A DNA stretch of 7,248 nucleotides from Dehalococcoidia bacterium (GTDB lineage: Bacteria > Chloroflexota > Dehalococcoidia > Lucifugimonadales > UBA3495): assembly GCA_002746355.1 (NCBI GenBank), contig NVWX01000003.1, forward strand, positions 33,602 to 40,849. Direction: 5' to 3'. The position numbers and the translations under genes are program-made. The number at the start of each line of letters is the position of its first letter. The stretch's first letter is position 1. This document shows positions 1 to 6,600 of the stretch, in pieces. The notes beneath the pieces were generated by a model that worked only from the letters and a program-made list of their open reading frames with translations, ran no database searches and was not told the origin of the DNA.

Positions 1-41
1 CCGACGTGCTCACCTCGCCCCAGTTCCGGGGATACGAGTAG
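1..41 (+). CDS. Probable 3' end of an unidentified gene (partial)
   Basis: The frame with codons from position 3 to the TAG at 39-41 reads DVLTSPQFRGYE and then stops. Nearly all of its codons end in G or C, as in the real genes of this window. The competing open frame, which ends at the TGA at 61-63, has mixed third positions and reads less like protein. Only about a dozen residues are visible, so I cannot name a family. The gene would run in the same direction as the MDR gene at 226, separated from it by the repeat-filled gap, so co-transcription cannot be judged. Confidence 0.4.
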   Translation, partial: DVLTSPQFRGYE

Positions 42-75
42 TTTCGAAGAGAACCAAGACTGAAGACCAACATTT

Positions 76-178
76 CACCCTAACCCTAACCCTCTCCCCA
101 AAGGGAGAGGGAACGAGCTGTCAGGGACGGAACGTGTCCCTTCTCCCGTCGCAACGGGGGAAGGTTAGGATGGGGGCG
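76..178. repeat. Dispersed palindromic repeat element with two hairpins
   Basis: The gap of 184 bases before the MDR gene is largely one structured element. Outer arms CACCCTAACC (76-85) and GGTTAGGATG (163-172) are near-complementary. Inside them is a perfect 9-bp hairpin with stem 90-98/103-111 and loop CAAA. A second, 11-bp hairpin has stem 139-149/154-164 with one T-G pair and loop CGCA. A short GGGAC/GTCCC pairing (124-128/136-140) would compete with the second hairpin. Neither hairpin is followed by a T-run, so a simple intrinsic terminator is not supported. The right half (136-183) recurs inverted at 7199-7246, and the left motif recurs near 1336. That makes this a dispersed family, probably MITE- or REP-like. 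I see no clear sigma-70 promoter in the rest of the gap. Confidence 0.75.
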
Positions 179-210
179 TTGCCTACGAACCGACCAAGTC
201 TGTCAAAGCC

Positions 211-216
211 AGGGAG
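211..216 (+). promoter_or_regulatory. Ribosome binding site of the MDR gene
   Basis: AGGGAG lies 9 bases upstream of the ATG at 226. This normal spacing supports that start, which also gives the standard MKAV N-terminus of quinone oxidoreductases. Confidence 0.7.
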
Positions 217-225
217 AAACTCCAA

Positions 226-1191
226 ATGAAAGCAGTCCGCTTAAACGAGTTCGGCGGCCCAGAAGTCCTCAAGATCGAAGACGTGCCCGAGCCAACACCC
301 CGTTCCCATCACGTCCTGATCAAGGTGGACTCTGCCGGGGTGAACTTTGCCGATGTCCTGCGCCGGGGCGGCAACTATCCCGGCCCGGACCTGCCGTCAT
401 CCATGGGGTTGGAAGCGGCGGGCACGGTCATGGAAGTGGGCTCCGACGTCACCGGCATCTCCGTGGGCCAGAAGGTCATGGGCATGGGGCCCGGCAGCCA
501 GGCGGAGTACGTCGCAATCAATGGTAGCCTGGTGTTTCCCTACCCCGACTCCCTGGACCCGGTGGAAGCGGGCGGCATGCCGATCGTGTTCCTGACTTCC
601 TACCACATCTTGAAGTCCAGGGGCCAGATGCAGTCGGGCGACACCGTCCTGGTACAGGCCGGTGCCTCCGGGGTGGGGACCGTCTTGATACAGCTTGCAA
701 AGGCCTGGGGCGCCAAGGTGATTGCCACCTCTTCGACTCAGGACAAGCTGGATCTGTGCCGGTCCTTGGGCGCCGACGTGACGATCAATTACACCGAGGC
801 CGATTTCGAAGCAGTGGTCAAAGACGAGACCGGTGGCGACGGCGTGCAGTTGGTGGCCGAATGCGTGGGCGGCGAAGTTCTCGAGAAAAGCGTGCGTTGT
901 TTGGCGTCTTACGGGCGTTTGGTTAGCTACGGCAACGCGTCACAGACCCAAGCCAACCTCCCGTCGTCGGACATCACATCGAACAACCGGACGGTCATCG
1001 GCTTCAGCATGGGGCGCTCACCGCGCGGCAGCCTGGACCACCAAGGCGCCATGGCCGAGATGTTCCCCATGATTGCGTCCGGCCAGGCAAAACTGATCGT
1101 GGACCAAGTGCTCCCAATGGCCGAGGTAGGCAAGGCCCACCAACACCTGGCCAGCCGAGGCGCCCGCGGCAAGGTTATTCTTACGCCGTAG
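226..1191 (+). CDS. NADPH:quinone oxidoreductase-family MDR protein (zinc-free)
   Basis: This is a 321-residue cytosolic medium-chain dehydrogenase/reductase of the quinone oxidoreductase (QOR) branch, near the usual 320-330 residues. The family reduces quinones, enones or other activated double bonds with NAD(P)H. The N-terminal GroES-like catalytic domain (about 1-125) carries the family motif GVNFADVLRRGG (38-49). The Rossmann domain (about 126-265) has the nucleotide-binding loop AGASGVG (145-151) inside a stretch close to the QOR signature; Ser148 replaces one of the usual glycines. The TSSTQDK segment after the second beta strand ends in Lys174, which is typical of enzymes that prefer NADPH. 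Only three cysteines are present (178, 213, 225), none arranged as a catalytic or structural zinc site, so the protein should be zinc-independent. The C-terminus AHQHLASRGARGKVILTP is typical of the family. The exact substrate cannot be read from sequence. The gene stands alone and converges on the xanthine dehydrogenase-family gene. Confidence 0.93.
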   Translation: MKAVRLNEFGGPEVLKIEDVPEPTPRSHHVLIKVDSAGVNFADVLRRGGNYPGPDLPSSMGLEAAGTVMEVGSDVTGISVGQKVMGMGPGSQAEYVAINGSLVFPYPDSLDPVEAGGMPIVFLTSYHILKSRGQMQSGDTVLVQAGASGVGTVLIQLAKAWGAKVIATSSTQDKLDLCRSLGADVTINYTEADFEAVVKDETGGDGVQLVAECVGGEVLEKSVRCLASYGRLVSYGNASQTQANLPSSDITSNNRTVIGFSMGRSPRGSLDHQGAMAEMFPMIASGQAKLIVDQVLPMAEVGKAHQHLASRGARGKVILTP

Positions 1192-1230
1192 AGGCCCTCC
1201 CTTGAGACGAACGGCTTTCCCATCAACGGT

Positions 1231-1306
1231 GGTTCGACAGGCTCACCATGAGCGGAGCAGGGCATCTTTGGACTAAAGAACCGCTCATCCTGAGCCCGTC
1301 GAAGGA
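1231..1306. repeat. REP-like inverted repeat between convergent genes
   Basis: Two arms of 23 bases, 1233-1255 (TTCGACAGGCTCACCATGAG then CGG) and 1281-1303, are complementary at 20 positions. The only disruptions are one single mismatch and one two-base bulge. Within the loop a second small stem, TCTTT (1265-1269) with AAAGA (1275-1279), caps the structure. The type (TTCGAC-GGCTCA...ATGAGCGG) is a widespread extragenic palindrome in GC-rich bacteria. It lies between the stops of two convergent genes (1191 and 1337), so a transcript from either side would fold it. It could act as a bidirectional transcript end or 3' stabiliser, but no T-run follows on either strand. Confidence 0.75.
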
Positions 1307-1320
1307 CCGCGCATCAGTCA

Positions 1321-1353
1321 GGCTCGAGAGCCAACCCTAACCCTTCTCCCAAA
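1321..1353. repeat. Partial copy of the CCCTAACCC-CTCCC repeat motif overlapping a gene end
   Basis: A small hairpin GGCTC-GA-GAGCC (1321-1332) is followed by CCTAACCCTTCTCCCAAAG (1336 onward). This closely matches CCTAACCCTCTCCCCAAAGG at 86-105 in the left-hand repeat element. The matching part covers the stop codon and last codons of the minus-strand xanthine dehydrogenase-family gene. It looks like the edge of an inserted or eroded repeat copy. Confidence 0.55.
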
Positions 1354-3643
1354 GCGCCTCAAGCACCGCGCCCGGCGACATGGGCGTCTGGGACATTCGG
1401 ATGCCCACCGCCTGGTTGATAGCGTTGGCGATGGCCGGGACCGGTGGGATTATGGACACCTCTCCCACGCCCCTGACCCCGGTTGGGTGGTCGGGGTTGG
1501 GGACCTCCACGATCTGGGTGTCGATCATGGGCAGGTCCTTGGCGATGGGCATGCGGTAGTCCAGCAGACTGGAGTTCAGCATTCCGCCCTTCTCGTCGGT
1601 GAAGTATTCTTCATTCAACGCCCAGCCGATGCCTTGGACGGCCCCGCCCTGGATCTGGCCTTCTACGTACTGCGGATGAACGGCCGTTCCGGGGTCCTGA
1701 AGGGCCGTGTACCGGATGATGTCGGTCTTGCCCGTTTCCGGGTCTACTTCCACGTCCACGATATGCACGGCGAAACCTGGACTCTCCCCTCCCCAGGCGC
1801 CACCGGCCCGCCCCAACAACGGCCCTCCGGTGGTGTTCTGCCGGGCGGCCAGTTCCTTCAACGTGAGCCGCAACTCTGGGTCGGACCGGTGGGAAAATAC
1901 GCCGTCGGCGATGTCCACTTCTTCCACCGGCACGTCCCAGATGAGCGCCGCCCTGGCCGCCAACTGCCGCTGCAGGTCGCGGGCGGCTTCGAAGGACGCC
2001 CAGCCGGTCTTGTAGACGGCGCTGCTGCCGGCGCTGATGGCCGTGTAGCCGATCGAGTCGGTGTCGCCCACCGAAGGGTGTACTTCCTCGGCGGTGATAC
2101 CCAACACCTCGGCCACGTGCATGGCCGCGGCGGTGCGGCTGCCCGCCAGGTCGGCGGACCCTTCGACCAGGCCGACACTCCCGTCTTGTTGCAGGCTGAC
2201 GACGGCGCAGGCCGGGCCGGTGATGTTGTTGCACACGGCGGTGGCCACCCCGCGGCCTCTATTCGGCCCGCCGAGGGGGGCGTTGTAGTGGGGATGGGCC
2301 TTGGCCGCCTCCAACGTCTCAACATAGCCAACTTTCTTGTAGGGGATGCCGGTCACACGGCGAGTGCCCTCTTTGGCGGCGTTCAACAGCCTGAAATCGA
2401 TGGGGTCCATGGACAGTTTGGCGGCCAGTTCGTCGATCAGTGTCTCCCCGGCGAACCCGGCGGGCGGACCAAGCGGCGCGCGGTAGGGAGCGACCTTGGG
2501 TTTGTTCACCACCACGTCGTAGCCTTCCGAGCGCACGTTGGGTATGTCGTAGGACGCGAAGATGGTCATGGACGCCAGGTTGACCAGGGCCCCGGGGAAG
2601 GCGCCGGACTCGTAGACGAAATGTGCGTCGGCAGCCGTGATCCGGCCGTCCTTGGTTGCGCCGATCTTAGCCCGGATGTGGCCTCCGGCAGTGGCGCCGG
2701 TTCCCTCCAGCACCTCGGCCCGGGTCATGGTTATCTTCACCGGATGGCCGGTCTTCTTGGATAGAAGCGCCGCCACCGGCTCGACGTAGACCACCAGTTT
2801 GCCGCCGAACCCGCCGCCGATCTCCATGGGAATCACCTTAACCTGGGAGATCGGGATGCCCAGCACTAGGGCGGTGAAATCCCGAATGGCGAAATGCCCC
2901 TGAGAACTGCCCCAGACGGTCACCCGCCCGTCCCGGTCCCAGCGGACGGTGGCGCTGTGGGGTTCGATATAACCCTGGTGGACCGGCTTGGTGCGGAATT
3001 CCCTTTCCACGACAACGTCGGCCTCTTTGAACCCCTGGTCCGGGTCGCCCAGCTCATATACGAAGTGGCTGGCGATGTTGGTCGGTACGCTATCATCGTC
3101 ATCGTCGCGGAGTCCGCCTGGCCGGAAGAACTCACCCTCAGAGCGGAACAGCCGGTCGTGGAGGATGGGAGAGTCCGGCTCCATGGCTTCTTTGCCGTCC
3201 AGAACGGGAGTCAAGACCTCGTAATCGACTTCGATGAGGGACAGCGCGGCCTCGGCGGTATGCACGCTGTCGGCCGCCACCGCGGCCACGGCATGGCCTT
3301 TGTACAACGCTTTGTCGGCGGCCAGCACGTTGTTGCTTAGAAACCTGGGGTTCAGGGGCGAGCCCTCGGCAACGTCCACCGGTCTGCCGGACAGTACCGG
3401 CAGATCGGCCGAGGTCACGACGGCCTTGACGCCGGACAACGCCAGGGCCTTGGCGGCGTCGATGGATTTGATTACAGCGTGGGCATGGGGGCTCCTCAGT
3501 ATCTTGCCGTGGAGGAGACCAGGCATGCTGATGTCGGCGCCGTAACGGGCTTGGCCAGTGACCTTGTCCGTGGCGTCGTGGCGGATAGGCGTGGTGCCGA
3601 TGACCTTGAATCCGCTGTTATTAGCCGTTGGAGTGGCAGTCAT
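1337..3643 (-). CDS. Xanthine dehydrogenase-family molybdopterin-binding (large) subunit
   Basis: This 768-residue protein is of the xanthine oxidase/CoxL family, whose molybdenum centre hydroxylates a carbon using water. Order: an aldehyde oxidase/xanthine dehydrogenase a/b hammerhead domain (about 20-140, opening RHDATDKVTGQARYGAD), a first molybdopterin domain (about 165-410) and a second (about 430-705). Cofactor motifs are QGYIEPHSA (223-231), GGGFGGK (276-282) and YVEGQIQGGAVQGIG (659-673). The catalytic glutamate is present as Glu728 in GVGE. The active-site loop reads APYRAPLGPP (385-394), not the AYRCSFR or AYRGAGR forms of CO dehydrogenase, so CO oxidation is unlikely; the substrate is unknown. 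Its length fits a stand-alone large subunit without fused Fe-S or FAD domains, and no gene for those partners is visible. Five aspartates in a row (180-184) lie in a surface-type linker. AAGGAG 7 bases upstream supports the ATG at 3643. It follows the permease by 32 bases and is probably co-transcribed. Its last residues, LWEKG, come from repeat-like DNA. Confidence 0.93.
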   Translation of the reverse strand: MTATPTANNSGFKVIGTTPIRHDATDKVTGQARYGADISMPGLLHGKILRSPHAHAVIKSIDAAKALALSGVKAVVTSADLPVLSGRPVDVAEGSPLNPRFLSNNVLAADKALYKGHAVAAVAADSVHTAEAALSLIEVDYEVLTPVLDGKEAMEPDSPILHDRLFRSEGEFFRPGGLRDDDDDSVPTNIASHFVYELGDPDQGFKEADVVVEREFRTKPVHQGYIEPHSATVRWDRDGRVTVWGSSQGHFAIRDFTALVLGIPISQVKVIPMEIGGGFGGKLVVYVEPVAALLSKKTGHPVKITMTRAEVLEGTGATAGGHIRAKIGATKDGRITAADAHFVYESGAFPGALVNLASMTIFASYDIPNVRSEGYDVVVNKPKVAPYRAPLGPPAGFAGETLIDELAAKLSMDPIDFRLLNAAKEGTRRVTGIPYKKVGYVETLEAAKAHPHYNAPLGGPNRGRGVATAVCNNITGPACAVVSLQQDGSVGLVEGSADLAGSRTAAAMHVAEVLGITAEEVHPSVGDTDSIGYTAISAGSSAVYKTGWASFEAARDLQRQLAARAALIWDVPVEEVDIADGVFSHRSDPELRLTLKELAARQNTTGGPLLGRAGGAWGGESPGFAVHIVDVEVDPETGKTDIIRYTALQDPGTAVHPQYVEGQIQGGAVQGIGWALNEEYFTDEKGGMLNSSLLDYRMPIAKDLPMIDTQIVEVPNPDHPTGVRGVGEVSIIPPVPAIANAINQAVGIRMSQTPMSPGAVLEALWEKG

Positions 3644-3650
3644 GGCGGGG

Positions 3651-3656
3651 CTCCTT
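3651..3656 (-). promoter_or_regulatory. Ribosome binding site of the xanthine dehydrogenase-family gene
   Basis: On the minus strand AAGGAG lies 7 bases before the ATG at 3643. It is the strongest and best-placed ribosome site in the window and lies inside the 32-base gap after the permease stop. No terminator-like hairpin is seen in that gap, which favours one transcript for the two genes. Confidence 0.8.
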
Positions 3657-3675
3657 GTTCAAAAGAATCGGGCGT

Positions 3676-6600
3676 TTATTCGTAGCGCAGCGCCTCGGCT
3701 GGGTAGATGCGGGAGGCCTGACGCGCTGGCATGAAGGTCGTGGCCAGGGAGAATACGTAGGCGATGGCCACGATGATTATTATCTGGAGCCAGGGGATAG
3801 CGAACCGGACGGTCTCCACCTCTTCTTGGATGTCTTTCACGATGTTCCAGGAGATTATGGTGCCCAGGCAAATCCCGATGGCGGTGCCCATGAGGACGAC
3901 GAATGACGACTCGGTGAGGAAGCTCAACTGCACCATCCGCCTGCGGTAGCCGATAGCCCGCAGCACGCCGATCTGTTGGCGGCGTTCCACCACCGCCCGC
4001 AGGCTGACTACGCCCAAGGAGGCGACGCCCACCAGCAGTCCCAGACCCATGAAGCTGGTGAACAGATTGTTGAAAGCCCGGTTGGCCGCCGCGATGTCGT
4101 CCACCAATTCCGACAGCACGTCGGTCTCCATGCCGTTCTCGCGAAAGGCCGATTCCAGGTTCTTTGAGAGCGCGGCGATATCCACGCCATCAGCGGCTTT
4201 GAAGCGGAACGTCGTGGTCGGTATCCGGAAGGGTATGGCTTCGTCCAGTTCTTGGCGCGAGGCGATCATGCCGAGACCCAGCTCGCCAAATGCGTCGGTG
4301 AGCCGGTCCATGACACCGATGACCTTCAGCGGTATCACCTGGCCGGTCCGGGGCTCGCGGACCTCGATGTCGATGGCCTCCATCTCGGTGTCCTCGTAGA
4401 AGATACCTTCAAGCTCGAACGGTATCTCGTCGTTGCCAAACCCGCCGCGAGACGGCACCACCAGAGAATCGACCACCACCAAGTTCGAGTCCTCCATAAC
4501 CGCGGCCCAGATGTCCTCTTGGGTTTCACCGTACTCGGCGTCGAACAATTTCAGGTTGGCCCCGGTCTCCCGAAGGTACTGGTCATCGGCGGCCCTGATG
4601 GCGTAGAACCGCCACCGCTGCTCGTCGGCGCCCACCTGCCGGGTTTCCACGGGGATGGTCGTGTACCCGCCGATGGACGTGATGTCCTCGTTGTTGAGGC
4701 CGGGCTTTTCGTCGATGGCCGCGCGGATATCATCGATGGGCGTGTTGAAATTGACCGTGGCCTGGATGTCCCAGCCGCCAGCCACTCTGTCGGAGTCGCC
4801 CACGGCGGCGCTGAAGGCCTCGGTTAGGATCGACATCACGATCAGGGTGAAGATGACCAACGCGAACATCGCCAGGGTGAGACCGGTCCGAAACTTGGCG
4901 GCCATCGGATAAGCCGCGGCAGTCACCAATATAGGCCGGAGCTGGCCGAATGGGCTGGTGACGAATGTCAGTAACTTCAAGAGCAGATCGGCGTTGTACA
5001 TCACCGTCCAGACCGCCGCCGCCACCATGGCGATGCCGGAGATGAAGAACATCTCGATTCCGCCTTCGATGTCACCAAAGATCGAACGCAGGGCGCTGAA
5101 AGGCAGCACCCAGAATGCCAAGTTTCCCACACCCATGAACGTATAAGCGATGCGGTCTCCCACGTCGGCCCGGAGCCCGATGCGGTGGGAGAATGTCCTG
5201 ATGGACAGTCCCACGCCGACGATCACCAGTGTGATGCCGATGCGCAGTGGGGCGGCCTCGTCGGATGACGTGCCAAGCCAGGTGAACAAGACTCCGACTA
5301 CGGCCGTGAGCCACCCGTGGCTCATGGGCACCCACAGGGCCTGAATCACCGCGCCGAAAAATGCCAACGGCGATGTCAAACCGGCCCAGACCGCCTCGAG
5401 CAACAGGCCGATTCCGCGGCTGCCGTCCAGCCTGACCAAAGCCCAGGCTCCCGTCCCGGCCAGAATGACCGGACGGCCTAACGCCCGTAGCGGTGCAAGC
5501 AGTCTGGTCCGAAATGGGGTATCCGACCGCTGGACCGGAGGAGGCAGTCCCCGGACCGCCGCCACGATGTTCAGACGGCTGACGCGGTAGGCGGATATCC
5601 CAACGGTGGCCAGCGTGATCACCATTCCCAGGCAGTAGGCGACGACGGCGCTTCGGATCTCGAAGTGGGCGAACATCGTGAAGTTCTCCGGCGCTCCGGT
5701 GCCGCCCGATTGGAAGATCCGGTTGACCGCGAAGACGATCACGGTGCTGGCGCCCAAGCCAAGCAACACTCCCACCGCGCCCGAAACCAGCGAATAGGCG
5801 GTGCCCTCAAAGATGAACATCTGGACCAGGTGCCGCCGTTTGGCGCCTACGGCCCGGGCCATCCCCATCTCGGCGCGTCGGGCCGCCGCCAGCATGACGA
5901 AGATCAAGAAGATCAGCAGCACCCCGACCATGATGGAAAATAGTCCCATGATGATGAAGATGCTGGTCACGCCGGAACCGGCTTGGTCGGCCTGGTCCAG
6001 TATCTGTTTCTTGATGTCCAACACCCGGAACTCAGCTAGACCGGCGAAGAGGGTGCTGGCCTGGCGCTCCACTTCGGGCAATTCGGCGTCTCCTACGGCG
6101 TTCAGCACCTCTTCTTGGACATCCTCATCGGCCAGCGCGCCGATGAACGCATCTGACAGCCCTGATTCCCCGAGCCCCTTGACCAGTTCGCCCAGATCGT
6201 CGGCCAATTCCCCGCCGGAAGAGAGCCTCAAGAGGTCGATCTGCTCGATGACTTCGATGCGGTTTAGCAGAGTCTGAAGCTGCGCGGCAATGGCCCGGTC
6301 GGCGAACAAGACCCTGAGTGCGTCGGTAACCTCATCGCTCACCTCAGCGCCTGCGAAGACGCCGCCCCTGTTGGAAACGGCCACGGAGTTGATCAGGCCT
6401 TCCCTCCCGAAAATCTCCTGGGCCCGGTCCAACCGCACCAGCAGTGTAGACCCCTGCCCCGCCAGTCCGCCGCTATCCACTATGCCTTGGACCCGGAACT
6501 TTACGCTGGAGCCGGCTATGAAAGTCACCAACTCATCCCCGACCACGGCGTCCAGCTCGTCGGCCGCCTCCTCGTTGATCAGTGCGTCATTCGGGCCCAG

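Noticed and set aside
78..99. A true telomere or linear replicon end, suggested by CCCTAACCCTAACCC
   Set aside because: Only three CCCTA-type units are present, within an internal dispersed repeat flanked by genes, and related copies occur near 1336 and 7205. This is repeat-family sequence, not a chromosome end.
90..111. Rho-independent terminator for the gene ending at 41
   Set aside because: The 9-bp hairpin is strong but is followed by GAACGAGCTG with no T-run, and it belongs to a repeat that also occurs upstream of another gene.
42..225. Sigma-70 promoter for the MDR gene
   Set aside because: I looked for TTGACA/TATAAT-like pairs at 16-18 base spacing and found none convincing; most of the gap is C/G-rich repeat.
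1611..2331. Two overlapping minus-strand frames (207 and 157 codons) inside the hydroxylase gene
   Set aside because: Both are out of frame with a well-supported gene and translate to Arg/Pro/Ala-rich low-complexity protein typical of shadow frames in GC-rich DNA.
1487..2764. Long 425-codon open frame on the plus strand opposite the xanthine dehydrogenase-family gene
   Set aside because: It lies antisense to a gene with clear family motifs throughout. Its translation is Gly/Val/His-rich with no recognisable domain, which is the usual by-product of high G/C third positions on the other strand.
3092..3106. Trinucleotide microsatellite or frameshift site at the five-Asp run of the hydroxylase
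   Set aside because: Only five codons are involved, GAC and GAT are mixed, and the reading frame continues with conserved family sequence on both sides.
2444..3643. Aerobic CO dehydrogenase large subunit (CoxL)
   Set aside because: The diagnostic form I and form II active-site motifs are absent, and no small or medium CO dehydrogenase subunit gene is adjacent.
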